Shown: piece after piece, positions 50,423 through 59,722 of the stretch
Position numbering within the stretch: the stretch's first letter is position 1
How the letters are laid out: each line of letters begins with the position of its first letter
Source: QHWT01 sp963755695
Lineage (GTDB): Bacteria > Acidobacteriota > Vicinamibacteria > Vicinamibacterales > 2-12-FULL-66-21
Direction: 5' to 3'
Assembly (NCBI GenBank): GCA_963755695.1
Contig: CAVWLB010000001.1
Span: 744,001 to 808,000 of the forward strand
Length of the DNA: 64,000 bases
Notes under the pieces: generated by a model
Seen by the model: the letters and a program-made list of their open reading frames with translations, nothing else
Told to the model about the DNA's origin: nothing
The model's database searches: none
Program-made: the position numbers and the translations under genes

Positions 50423-51662
50423 GGCGCTTCATCCTTGTTTCCGAGTCGAGAAGGAACGTTCCGGAGACGATGATGCGTTCGCCGGACGAGAGCCCCCGCG
50501 CGATCTCGATGCGATCGCCAAGACGGCGTCCGATTTCGACCTCGCGTGGCTCGAATACGCCAGCGGCGCGTTCGACGAACACCGTGTTGCGTAGGCCGGA
50601 TCTCACGACCGCCTCGGACGGGAGAGCCAGTCCGTCGTAAGGAATGTCGAGGTGCACGTCGACGAACATGTCGGGGCGGAGGACGAATCCGGTGTTGTCC
50701 GCTTCCACGCGGAGCTTGAACGACTGGGTCGAGGAATCGAACTGAGGCGGTACTTTGCTGCTGACGCGCGCCTTCGTGGTTCGACCGCCGACGTTCACCG
50801 TCACGTCCATCCCTGGCGTCACACGAGATGTGTCTTCAGCGGGTAAGTCCGCGAGAATCCACACGCGCTGCAGGTCCGCGATCTGGAACAATTCCATCCC
50901 GGCCTCGAATTTCTGCCCGGCGAACACACCGCGTGCGACCACGAATCCATCGATCGGCGAGATCACCTGGATCTCGCTGGGGACGACGCGAGTGCTCCGG
51001 ATCGTCTCGAGCTGCACCGGCGACACGCCGAGCGTGAGCAGCCTTTCGACCGTCAGGTCCACGCTGGTTTGCGTGGCGTTGGTCTGCCCGGGCGTGGTGA
51101 CGCCGCTCTTCCGCTCGCGGTCGAGCACGTCGAGTGCGCTGATGTACGCATTGATCGGCTGACGCAGCTCGATGGTGGCAAAGGTCGCAAGCACCTGGCC
51201 TTTCCGCACGTAGCTCGACGTGGTGGCCTCGAAGACGTCGCGGACGTAGCCGTTGACGCCGACGGTCAGCTTGCGGATCCGGCTCTCGTCGGCAACGACG
51301 CGTCCAAACAGCCGGACGCGCTCAACTCCCGACACCTTTTCGAACGTCCCGACCTTCACGCCAATCAGCTGCTGCTGCTGAGGGCTGACGACGATCGTGT
51401 CGGCAGAGGCATGGGAGCTGCCGGCAGCGAGCGCCGGCACCGGTCCGTCGTACACCGGCTCGAGCGCCATTCCGCAGCAGCGTGCAATGCCAGGCTTGTC
51501 CGACGTGTAGTTGGGATGCATCGGGCATCGGTAATAGAGCGGCGTGCGGTGATCGGCTGCGGCGGCCGTCACCGGATGCCGCGAGTCGTGCAGCGAACCG
51601 GCGAGAAATGAAGCGCCGGCAATCGCGCACAGGACAAATGAGTAAATGGCGTTCTTAAGCAT
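50403..51662 (-). CDS. cusB: CusB-type periplasmic adaptor with N-terminal heavy-metal-binding domain
   Basis: The 419-residue membrane-fusion protein has an N-terminal anchor (MLKNAIYSFVLCAIAGASFL) and a CPMHP-type metal domain (YYRCPMHPNYTSDKPGIARC then CGMALEP). The barrel/lipoyl/hairpin domains follow (IVVSPQQQQLIGVKVGTFEK, VNGYVRDVFEATTSSYVRKG, ISPIDGFVVARGVFAGQKFE), ending RIIVSGTFLLDSETRMK. The metal domain reads R-C-C-G-M-A-L rather than the usual C-P-x-C-G-M. The ATG at 51662 gives the signal anchor. Together with CusA it would move periplasmic Cu(I)/Ag(I) outward. Confidence 0.9.
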   Translation of the reverse strand: MLKNAIYSFVLCAIAGASFLAGSLHDSRHPVTAAAADHRTPLYYRCPMHPNYTSDKPGIARCCGMALEPVYDGPVPALAAGSSHASADTIVVSPQQQQLIGVKVGTFEKVSGVERVRLFGRVVADESRIRKLTVGVNGYVRDVFEATTSSYVRKGQVLATFATIELRQPINAYISALDVLDRERKSGVTTPGQTNATQTSVDLTVERLLTLGVSPVQLETIRSTRVVPSEIQVISPIDGFVVARGVFAGQKFEAGMELFQIADLQRVWILADLPAEDTSRVTPGMDVTVNVGGRTTKARVSSKVPPQFDSSTQSFKLRVEADNTGFVLRPDMFVDVHLDIPYDGLALPSEAVVRSGLRNTVFVERAAGVFEPREVEIGRRLGDRIEIARGLSSGERIIVSGTFLLDSETRMKRHDQPHH

Positions 51663-51758
51663 CGTCGTGTACCTATGACTGCGACTGTGGAGGAGCCCGA
51701 TCCTGGTAGAGTCCGGCGGTGATGCCTGCGGCACCACCGCCGGCTGTCTTGCTCCTGC

Positions 51759-53966
51759 CTACGGCAGAACCTCCCAGGCGAACATCATGTTGTGGTCCTC
51801 GTGGGCGAGGTTGTGGCAGTGGGCCACGTAGTGGCCGGTGAACGTCCGGAAGTTGCGGTAGATCACCACCTCTTCGCTCGGCTCAAGCGCGACGACGTCC
51901 TCCCGGGAGTTGTCGTCCGGGTGCTTCGGATCGAGCCGTGTCGGGACGCCGTTACGCGTGATCACCCGGTGCTCCTCGAAATGCAGGTGCATCGGGTGGA
52001 CCCAGCCGCCGCCGCCGTTCCTGATCGTCCAGACCTCCGGCTGGCCCGCGTGGTCACGGATGCCTCCTGGAACAGCGGGTCGAACTGGTGCCCGTTGATC
52101 AGCCATTCGTCTCTCGCCCCGAACGTGCCGCTGCGCTGCAGCTCGAAGGTGCGCGTCCGCAGGTCCTTCAGCTTCTTCATGTTGATCACCGGCAGCGGAC
52201 GCAGCTGCGCCGGGATCAGGCTGTTGTCCGCCGGCCGAGTCGTTGCCCTCGATGACGATCTTCACCATCGGCGACGCAGAACCCGGGCTCGAAATCCGGG
52301 TTCGGGATCGAGCTGCCGGCAGCAGCCGTGCCGCCGCTCATCGTGCTTGACCCGCGTCGGCTCGGTCCGCTTGCGGCCGTTGGCCATCTGGTAGGTGTTG
52401 ACGAGGTAGAATGACCTGACCGTCGTAGGTCGGCTGCCCGTCCAGCGTCTTCGAGAAGTCGACGATGAACTCGCGGCGCTTGGCCGGCCAGATCTCGAAC
52501 TTGTTGCGAACGAGCGGGAAGGGGAGCAGTCCGCCTTCTGCGGCGATCTGATGGAGCACATGCGACTGCGGCCGCCGCGGTAGCCGATACTGGCCTTGCC
52601 GTTTGTTCGGGTTCATGTCCCAGTTGGCGGTGGCGAAATCGAGAGTCCCGGATCTTGACATAGGCCGTTCGCCGCGGCGTCGAGGCCGGCGGGCACCACT
52701 TTGCCGTCGGTCTGGAACGAGAGCTCGTAAATGCGCGAGATCGACGCGCCAAGGAAACGCAGGCGATACTTGCGCCGCTTCACCTTGAGCACGGGATAGG
52801 CCTCGCAGTTGGTGGTGAAGACGTCGCCGACGAACCCGTGGTTCGGGAAGTGGCGGAAGAAGTGGTGGCCCCACCACTCCGGGTGCGTTTCGCCGCAGCC
52901 GTTGTGCGCGTCGCGGTGGCCGTCGATGCCATCGTCGATCCGACGTCGTAGAACACGAACGGCAGGTCGTAATCCGTGCGGCCGGTCGAAGGGTTCGGCA
53001 CGCCCGGGAGGCGGAGTCCGAGCCGTTCGTCACCAGGATCGAGCAGCGGGTCGTAAATCGGATACAGGCCCACCATGCCCTTGTAGACGTTCGCGCCCGT
53101 ATGGTGCATGTAGTGGTCGTGGAACCACATGAACGACTGCATCTCGCCCGGATCGTTTCCGGCCGGGTAGTTCAGGTAGAGGTTGTCGACACCAGTCGCC
53201 CGGTTGGTACGCTTCCGGCTTGTGGTATTCGGGTGCCCGTCGCACTCGCACGCCGTGTGGCCGTTGTGCAGGTGCGTCAGGAAGCCCCATTCCGGCGAGC
53301 CGAAGTCGCTTCCGGTCGAGGCCGCCGTCGCGGTCCAGCTGGTTTTCCAGGCGCAGAGTTGACCGGCTGCCCGTAGCGCGCGTAAATCATCGCGCCAGGG
53401 AACGCCGCGCTGTTGGGAATCTCCGGCGTCCCGCTGAACCCGTAGATCGTGCTGGGTGGCAGGTGCGTCTGCCCGTATCCGGGCGAGTCCGGCCAACCGG
53501 GAGCCCGTTCGGCAGGATCGGCTAGACCTTCGAGCGGTGAAGTAATGCTGTCCGACCTGCAGGGCGAGCCGATAGTAGAGCGGTTCCGGGTACTATGTAT
53601 GAGACCCTTCGTGTTCCCGTGCCGACCGGAATCGCCTCGGGCCCGACTTGATGCTTGACGAAGTCGCAGTCCTTGCGTCCGCCCGTTCTGCAATCCGGCC
53701 GCGCCCAGTCGTGCGTGCCGAGCGCGGTCCAGTTCGCCGGGTTCGACGGCTTCAGCGGCACCGGGTTCAGGAATGCCTGCGTGAACGGTTCGAGGATGAG
53801 CGGGCTGGTCGGGAAGACCTCGGTGTAGAGCGGCCCGCCGTCCGCGCAGGGGTCCGTTGATCTGCATCGCGTCGGCGCGCCGCAGTCCGGCGGCGCCCGC
53901 CCGCAGCGCCTGAGGCCCCGCAATCAGCAGGCCGCTGCCGAGTTTCAGCAGGTCCCGCCGATTCAT
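51759..53966 (-). CDS. Tat-exported multicopper oxidase (CotA/laccase-like), frameshifted
   Basis: The gene starts MNRRDLLKLGSGLLIAGPQA, a twin-arginine-type signal. Four copper-binding segments are present: H-L-H-N-G-H (near 53260-53280), W-F-H-D-H-Y-M-H-H-T-G-A-N-V-Y-K-G (near 53080-53126), H-P-M-H-L-H (near 51985-52000) and H-C-H-N-L-A-H-E-D-H-N-M-M (near 51783-51822). Type 1, 2 and 3 sites are therefore complete. The order matches CotA/PhsA-like oxidases, and the position before cusB-cusA suggests periplasmic Cu(I) oxidation or phenol oxidation. At least six frame changes between 52080 and 53700 break it. I consider it one intact gene with errors. About 730 residues are expected. Confidence 0.88.
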
Positions 53967-54031
53967 GTGTGATCGGATGTCGTTTATCCATGATGGCTCT
54001 CCTTGCACGTAAAAAGGCCTGGTGACGGAAC

Positions 54032-56194
54032 CTACTGCGCGAACGGACTCAGATTCAGGAAACGCGGGAGCGGCGCACCGCCCGCGGCGCCGGTGGCCGG
54101 AAGCTCGAACGGTTGTCGATGCCCGGCGTGCTGTCGCCGTTCGGAATGAACAACTGCGGATGATCGAACGGCGCCTGCTGCAGCCGCACGCGCTCGTCGG
54201 TCAGCGCGAGGAGGAAGGCAACGACCGCGCGGCGCTGGGCCGCCGTGAGCCCGAGCGGCTTGATCAGCGGCGCGAGCGTGGGATTGGACGGGAAGTCAGA
54301 CCCGTCGTCGTAGAACTCGACGACCTGCATCAAGCTCGCTTTGCCGCCGTTGTGGAAGTACGGACCGGTCAACTCGACGTTGCGCAGGCTCGGCGTCTTG
54401 TACGAGCCCGTCCACGAACACGTTTTCTGTTTTGCTCACGGGACCCGACAGCAGCGGAAACCCCGTCGAGTTGGTCACGGCGACCGCGCCGCACTGGAGT
54501 GCGTTGCCGGGCACCTTCACCCACGTGGCGTTCTGGAGCTGCAGCAGCTTGATGATCGAGAGCGGTTTGTTGAACGGATCGTTGGCGCCGACCCCGAGAT
54601 TGTCGGACGTCGGGCGAACGCCGACGTTGTAGTAACCGGCGTCGTAGGTGCCGACGCCAACCGGTTGCTGACCCGACGGCGTCCCCGCGGTCATCGTGTA
54701 ATCCGAGGTATTGAGCGTCACCGACGTGGTGCCAGGCGACACGGGCGGAAGCTGCAGGAACATCCGCTCCATGCGTTGATCGAAGCCGGCGTTGACGAAG
54801 TGGATGTCACCAGCTTCCGCGCCCGCCGTCAGATTGCGCATTGACGCGCTGGTCAGCTCAGCGCTGACGTGGCACGCTGCGCAGCCGAGGCCGTTCGGCG
54901 CGAGCGCGGGCACCGGCGGCAGTTCGAACAGGCGCCAGGCCCTGCAGGATCTCGTCGCGCGTGAGCCCGGGCATGTCGCCCTGCAACTGCGAGACGATCG
55001 GATCGAGCACCGTGGGATCGGGCACGCCGCCGACTACCGAACGATAGCGAAGGTAGCTGATCGATCGGCGTCCGGTCCGAGACCAGCGTCGCCTCGTAGA
55101 GCATCACCGAGATGCCCCAGAACAACGACATGTTCGCCGCCGTCATCGAGTAACGACTTGCCATTCGCCAGGCGCAGCGACTTGGTCGTGTTCCACCACT
55201 TCGGCTTGAACGCCTGCTGGATCATCGACTGGTAGGTGACGCTGAGTCCCTTGCCAGAGGGGTCCGCATACGCGCCGAGCACGCTGTCGGACGGCGACAC
55301 CGCCTGCAGGCGCAGCGCCTTGACGCCGAGCAGCTTCTGGCCGACGTCGGGGAACGTGCGGCCGTCGGCTGACATCTCGACCGAGTTGAGGACCGGTCCA
55401 ACCGCCTGCGACGCGAGGCTCGCGTTGTTGATCGTGATGTCAATCTGCGTCGGTCCGAGCACGCCGACGAACCACACGCGCGCGGTCGTGTCGCGCGTGC
55501 CGAACGGGTTGACGCCGTTGAATTCGGCCTGCGCACGTCCGTCGAAGAAGTTGCGGTGGTTGAAGACCGCGTTGATGACGCCCGGCGCGTTGCGGCCCGT
55601 CACCTGACGCACGTTCTTGCCGCCGACGCTGAACACGCCATCGGCGACCGCGGTGGTCGACTCAGCGCCGGTCTTGCTGTTGATGCCGCCGAACGTCGCC
55701 TTCCGCACGCCCTGCGATCCCGTGATGTTGTCGAGATCGCTGATGTCGGCAAGCGTGAAGGGATACGCGCCCGCCCACGCGTCCTGGTTCGGGACCAAGC
55801 CGTCCCACTGGCCGTTGTGGCCAGGGGCGAACTGATTGCGGGTCCGGCCGTCCTGACCGGCCTGGAAGTGACACGTGGCGCACGCGGTCTTGTTGTCGCT
55901 GCCCACCTGCACGTCCCAGAAGAGAGCCTTGCCCAGGCGGATGGCGGCATCGAGGTTCGCGACATAGTCCACGAGATCGCCGCGCAGCTGGCGCGCGCCG
56001 GTGACCGGGTCCTTTGGAATCACCGGGTTGGGCACGGTGTCGAGGCTCGCCAGCAGGACCGGCGGCAGGACTTCCTCGCCGAATCCAGTGACGCAGGTGT
56101 ACGTTTGTGTCTGGGACTGCGCCTGCATCCACACGGCGCCGCCCAGGGTGATCATCGAAAGGATGATGAGCGTGTTTCGAAGCTTCCTCGCCAT
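54032..56194 (-). CDS. Di-heme cytochrome c peroxidase family protein, frameshifted
   Basis: The start MARKLRNTLIILSMITLGGA has a signal peptide preceded by AGGAGG. Two c-type heme sites are visible: C-A-T-C-H (55868-55882) and C-A-A-C-H (54869-54883). Further landmarks are LGKALFWDVQVGSDNKTACA, GRNAPGVINAVFNHRNFFDG, TPSLRNVELTGPYFHNGGKA and VVAFLLALTDERVR. The order fits MauG/CcpA-type enzymes, although about 720 residues is longer than the classical 330-residue peroxidase because of inserts between the hemes. Frame changes lie near 55150, 55060, 54930, 54400 and 54110. It is the first gene of the operon with the multicopper oxidase, cusB and cusA, and is driven by promoter module A. Confidence 0.85.
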
Positions 56195-56231
56195 GGGGTG
56201 GCCCCTCCTGTGGGCGCGAAGAGATGAGCGC

Positions 56232-56326
56232 AAGATACGAAACGCCGGGAAACCACGTCAGTCGGTGAATCCCGACAACAGTCGGGAAACTTTGGGGGGC
56301 CTGCTGGTAGGGAATTCCGGTGATCA
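56232..56326 (-). promoter_or_regulatory. Three-box promoter module, copy A
   Basis: In gene direction: CACCGGAATTCCC, AAAGTTTCCCG beginning at position 30, CACCGACTG at 56 and TATCTT at 86 (plus-strand AAGATA 56232-56237), where position 1 is the first base of the module. The ATG follows about 40 bp after the -10. The plus-strand word CAGTCGGTGAATCCCG is identical in copy D. Confidence 0.78.
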
Positions 56327-56333
56327 TCCGGCA

Positions 56334-56380
56334 AAAAAACGATGAGGCTGCCAGGCGACGCTCGGTCGCCTGGCAGCCTC
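56334..56380 (-). terminator. Intrinsic terminator of the gene at 56431-56910
   Basis: A perfect 16-bp stem, GAGGCTGCCAGGCGAC (56344-56359) with GTCGCCTGGCAGCCTC (56365-56380), is followed on the minus strand by a T-run (A-run 56334-56339). Promoter module A starts right behind it, so it separates two transcription units. Confidence 0.9.
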
Positions 56381-56430
56381 ATCTCTCGCCGTCCCGGTCT
56401 TCGACCAGCCGCGACGCGCTCAGGGCCACC

Positions 56431-56910
56431 TCAGCCCTTGCACTGGTCGCCGGTGAAACGCTCGATCGCGACCTGAGTGTTGCCGAGGGCGTCGATCTTC
56501 AGGCGGAGGTATTCCCTGACGACCCAGTTGTCGGTGGGACCGTCGCCTTTGAGCGACAGCTTGTCGCTGAAGCTCGAATCGAACACTTCGCCGACGGTAA
56601 CGGCCTTGATGCTGAAGTTCGTGCTTTCCGAGAACACGTAACCGCCCAAGGACGTCTGCCCGAGTCCGGTTCCCTTCGTGACCACGCTGACAGACGTGCT
56701 CGTCGTGCCGTCCTTGTTCACCTTTTCGGCGAGAGTGGTGGTGGCGCTACCGGAGAGGTCCACTAATTCGCCGGTGCAAGGATCGAGTAAGGTCACGTTA
56801 AATGGCGAGATGAACGTAGAATTCTGGGCGGCAGCCGTCTGCGGGGTTCCAAGCAGAATGGCGCAGCACAGAACGGCGAGGGTGACGAAGCTGATTTTCA
56901 TTCGAGTCAT
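56431..56910 (-). CDS. Small secreted protein of unknown family
   Basis: The product is 159 residues, starting MTRMKISFVTLAVLCCAILL with signal cleavage near TAAAQ. The mature part has DPCTGELVDLSGSATTTLAE, TSTSVSVVTKGTGLGQTSLG and VVREYLRLKIDALGNTQVAI, a beta-rich pattern with two cysteines (DPC and DQC) that could form a disulphide. Similar short proteins are common in Acidobacteriota but have no function I know of. CCGGAGG precedes the ATG. It stands alone between promoter module B and a strong terminator. Confidence 0.78.
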   Translation of the reverse strand: MTRMKISFVTLAVLCCAILLGTPQTAAAQNSTFISPFNVTLLDPCTGELVDLSGSATTTLAEKVNKDGTTSTSVSVVTKGTGLGQTSLGGYVFSESTNFSIKAVTVGEVFDSSFSDKLSLKGDGPTDNWVVREYLRLKIDALGNTQVAIERFTGDQCKG

Positions 56911-56985
56911 GACTGTCCTCCGGGTTGTGTCGCGATACCGGGCGGCGATAACTGTTGACAACCGCCTCGTTGACGAGATGAACGG

Positions 56986-57078
56986 AAGATAACTGCCGCG
57001 GCGTCGAATGGTTAGTCGGTGAGTTTCGATATCGGGAGGGAAAGTTTCCGGCAGGCGTGGGGGGAAAACCCCGGTGCT
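56986..57078 (-). promoter_or_regulatory. Three-box promoter module, copy B
   Basis: In gene direction: CACCGGGGTTTTCCCC at 1, GGAAACTTTCCC at 28, CACCGACT at 56 and TATCTT at 86 (plus-strand AAGATA 56986-56991). All four elements are at the same positions as in copy A. After the -10 both copies share a TCTT-S-CG-Y-TCATCTC stretch. It lies in the gap 56911-57290. Confidence 0.8.
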
Positions 57079-57221
57079 CCGAGGATGAACGCCGCAACTG
57101 CCCGTCACCCAGAAGATATGTTGCGGGTCATCAGTGCCTTTGCGCGCAGAGGGTGGGCAGATGATCGAGCCGCGAAGGTTGACGCGAGGGACGTGTTTAA
57201 TGCGTGGTGAAGATGCGGCGA

Positions 57222-57249
57222 GGCCGAGCGATCGTTTTCCCGCTCGGCC
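57222..57249 (-). terminator. Possible terminator after the small secreted-protein gene at 57291
   Basis: GGCCGAGCG (57222-57230) pairs with CGCTCGGCC (57241-57249) about 40 bp after the stop. There is no U-run on the minus strand, so factor-independent termination is doubtful. Confidence 0.4.
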
Positions 57250-57290
57250 CCGTAATGCGCGGATGCGCGATCAGCGGCGATTACAGTTGG

Positions 57291-57512
57291 TCACACCCGT
57301 AAGCCAGCCACAACTTGTATACGTAATCGCGGATAGAGGGGGTCAGATACGGATAGGCTGAGAATTTTCTCGAAATACGCGCACTTTACCGCCCGCGCGT
57401 CGCCTCCGCCGGACTTGCTCTTCGCCTCGACGGTGGCCGCCCCGAGGGTCATGCCCCCCGCGAGCATCGCAGCCATGATCACCGCCCCCATGAATTTGCG
57501 TATGTGTCGCAT
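57291..57512 (-). CDS. Short secreted peptide gene (73 aa)
   Basis: The product starts MRHIRKFMGAVIMAAMLAGG, with likely cleavage in ATVEAK, leaving a mature peptide of about 45 residues (KSKSGGGDARAVKCAYFEKI and onward) with a single Cys. GAGGAGG precedes the ATG, and promoter modules C and D lie upstream, which is the main reason to accept it as real. No family was recognised. If a frame change is hidden near the end, the C-terminus could differ. Confidence 0.6.
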   Translation of the reverse strand: MRHIRKFMGAVIMAAMLAGGMTLGAATVEAKSKSGGGDARAVKCAYFEKILSLSVSDPLYPRLRIQVVAGLRV

Positions 57513-57566
57513 AAAGGCCTCCTCATGCCATTACGGTTCATGTGGCGGTTGACGCCACGAGCGCAA

Positions 57567-57656
57567 CGTATACCGGTGCCGCCCGTGTGCCTCAGTCGGT
57601 GTTCTCCGCTTGCGGCCAGGGAATTTCAGGGCGTCGTCGCCCGGAAATTCCGGTAT
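57567..57656 (-). promoter_or_regulatory. Three-box promoter module, copy C
   Basis: In gene direction: TACCGGAATTTCC at 1, TGAAATTCCC at 28, CACCGACTG at 55 and TATACG at 84 (plus-strand CGTATA 57567-57572). It faces the 73-aa secreted-peptide gene starting at 57512. Confidence 0.72.
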
Positions 57657-57766
57657 CGCGGCCTGGGCCATGGACCGGAACGACCCGAATCGGAATCGCA
57701 CCTTGGATATGGCCCCACGGTGAATCACCCCATCCCCTCTTTGACTCGTTTCCCTGTGCAGCTGAA

Positions 57767-57858
57767 ATGTAACGGGACGCGCCGCGAGCCGCACAGTCGG
57801 TGAATCCCGGGATTGCGCTGGAAAATTGCGGCGCGCGTGACGGGGAAATTCAGGTGAG
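57767..57858 (-). promoter_or_regulatory. Three-box promoter module, copy D
   Basis: In gene direction: CACCTGAATTTCC at 1, GCAATTTTCC at 28, CACCGACTG at 55 and TTACAT near 85 (plus-strand ATGTAA 57767-57772). It lies 110 bp upstream of copy C in the same orientation. There is no credible ORF between D and C, so D is either a second promoter for the 73-aa gene or drives a short RNA. It lies in the 451-bp gap 57513-57963, which otherwise shows nothing. Confidence 0.65.
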
Positions 57859-57963
57859 AACGGGCGGATGAAACTGGAACTGAAGCGGGAACTTACGGAC
57901 TCGCTTCGATGGGAGTATATGAAAAGGGATCAGGTCGTGGAGGCCGACACGCCGGAGGTCACT

Positions 57964-58926
57964 TCAGATCGGTAACGGAAAGAGCGCGCGAACGACGCTA
58001 CCTTCGTTGGGAAGGTTGAAAATATCCAAGACACCGCCCGCGGCGTCAAGGCGCTTTCGAATCGTGTCCAGTCCAACCGGACTCTCTGCGGAAGCAATCA
58101 GTTCGAGGGCGCTCGAACCGCAGCCGTCACCCCGGATTGAGCAGGCCACCGCCTCCTCGCCCTTCGGTCCACCGCGGGCCAGGCGCATCAGCTCGATCGT
58201 GATCTTGCGGCTCGCGGTGTGGCGGACCAGGAACCTCACCGCCTGCTGCGCCACGCTGTACAACAGTGTTTCGACGGCGCCCGGACAGCCTGCCGTGAGC
58301 GATGAATCGATGAAGACCTCCACGCCGCCATGGCGCCTCCATCCTTCGGCGAGAAGCGTGAGCGCCTCGATGAGACCAATATCCGAGACGGTTGGCCGGT
58401 TGGCGTGACGGGTGGCGCTGCGGAGCCGCTCCTCGACCTGATCCAGGTAGCGGCGAACTTCTTCGAGCCGCTCGGTGATTGACGGATCCGCATTCTGGGT
58501 CACATCCGCCAGGGTCATGTGCGCGAGCGCGAGGAACTGTCCTGTCTCCGCGTGCAACTCGGTGAGATACCTGGTTGCCCGGTCGCGCCGCTTGCGGCCG
58601 CGCCGGGTCTCTCCGCCCGTCAGATTGCTGACGTCCCGCCCGGTGGACATGAAGTGGGTGACGACGCCGGAGTCGTTGCGGATTGGCGTGATGGTCTGGT
58701 CGTACGCGAACAGGCTGCCGTCGCGGCGGCGGTCCTTGAAAACGGCGTGGAACGTGCGCCCGGCCAGGATTGTGCTCCACAGCGCTTCGTAGAATGGCTG
58801 CTTGTGCGCCCCCGAACGGAACAGGTTCGGCGTGCGGCCGATGAGGTTCCCACGAGTAACGCCGGCAATGGCTTCGAACGCGGCGTTCACGTATTCGATG
58901 ATGCCATCACGATTCGTGATGAACAC
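57964..58926 (-). CDS. PAS-domain sensor with degenerate histidine kinase core
   Basis: The product is about 320 residues. A PAS domain (ITNRDGIIEYVNAAFEAIAG, IGRTPNLFRSG, ITPIRNDSGVVTHFMSTGRD) is followed by a HisKA_3-like helix, TELHAETGQFLALAH. It aligns with AGVLHDEAGQFLTAAH of the kinase at 59723, but the acidic residue after His is Ala. The ATPase region reads SVAQQAVRFLVRHTASRKIT where the kinase has FVQEGLTNMGRHARP, so the N-box Glu and Asn are gone. The G-box is GDGCGS. It is probably not an active kinase. The only in-frame start is a GTG at 58926; an ATG at 58975 would be used if one base is extra. Promoter module F precedes it. Confidence 0.75.
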   Translation of the reverse strand: MFITNRDGIIEYVNAAFEAIAGVTRGNLIGRTPNLFRSGAHKQPFYEALWSTILAGRTFHAVFKDRRRDGSLFAYDQTITPIRNDSGVVTHFMSTGRDVSNLTGGETRRGRKRRDRATRYLTELHAETGQFLALAHMTLADVTQNADPSITERLEEVRRYLDQVEERLRSATRHANRPTVSDIGLIEALTLLAEGWRRHGGVEVFIDSSLTAGCPGAVETLLYSVAQQAVRFLVRHTASRKITIELMRLARGGPKGEEAVACSIRGDGCGSSALELIASAESPVGLDTIRKRLDAAGGVLDIFNLPNEGSVVRALFPLPI

Positions 58927-58994
58927 GCCCAGTGAGGACTGGTCGGCCGCGCGTGAGATGACCTCTGAGAATCATGACCACCGGCCAGGGACAC

Positions 58995-59087
58995 GTAATA
59001 GACAGATTGGTACCGGCCGTGTCAGCCGGCGATCTCCGGTGCCGTGGTTGGGAAAATCCCGGTGGCCGGGGGAAGGAAACCGCTAGG
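58995..59087 (-). promoter_or_regulatory. Three-box promoter module, copy F
   Basis: In gene direction: TAGCGGTTTCC, then CCGGGATTTTCCC 27 bp on, CGCCGGCTGA near 57 and TATTAC near 88 (plus-strand GTAATA 58995-59000). The first box overlaps the stop codon of the response-regulator gene. Boxes are weaker than in A and B, but the spacing is kept. It faces the degenerate kinase gene. Confidence 0.5.
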
Positions 59088-59721
59088 GCTGCACCAGGCC
59101 CCGCCGGATGGCGTAGCGAACGAGCCCGGCCGTTTCGTGGATGTCCAGCTTTTCCATGAGATGCGCGCGGTAGGACTCGGCCGTCTTGACGCTGACGTCC
59201 AAGCATCTGCCGCGATCTCTTTCGACGTCTTGCCTTCGGCGACCAGCTGCAGCACCTGGCGTTCGCGCGGCGCCAGTGGGTCGTCGGGCGCCTGCGTGCC
59301 CGGAAAGATAGCCGTCGACAACGACTCGCGAGACGGCGGCGCTGAGGAAGACGCTGACCGCGCAGGACGTCGCGGATCGCGCGCACCAGATCCTCGGCGG
59401 CCTGGGTCTTCAGCAGGTACGCCCGAATGCCGGCGCGCAGCGCCCGCGGCCACGTGGTGCTCCTCGGTGTGCATCGTCAGCAGCACGATGGCCTTCGTGG
59501 TCGCCGGCCTGCAGGATCTGCCGCCCGGCGTCGAGCCCATTGAGCGTCGGCATCATCAGGTCGAGCACGGCGACATCCGGCTTGAGCTTCTGGGCGAGGG
59601 GACCGCTTCGTGGCCGTCGGTCGCCTCGCCGACCACCTCGAAGCCCGCGCGCTCGAGCAGCGCCCGGAGTCCTTGTCGCACGATGCAGGTGATCGTCGGC
59701 GAGCAGGATGCGCAGTGCCAT
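59083..59721 (-). CDS. NarL/FixJ-type response regulator, frameshifted
   Basis: The start MALRILLADDH has the acidic pair of a receiver domain. The phosphoacceptor Asp is in KPDVAVLDLMMPTLNG. The C-terminal LuxR-type helix-turn-helix is APRERQVLQLVAEGKTSKEI, ending YAIRRGLVQP. Frame changes occur near 59675, 59605, 59500, 59440, 59320 and 59205; joined, the product is about 212 residues, normal for NarL. The gene begins 1 bp after the kinase stop, so they form an operon and a cognate pair. It is the only DNA-binding regulator recognised in the window and thus the best candidate to act on the three-box modules, which is inference. Confidence 0.85.
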
Positions 59722-59722
59722 C

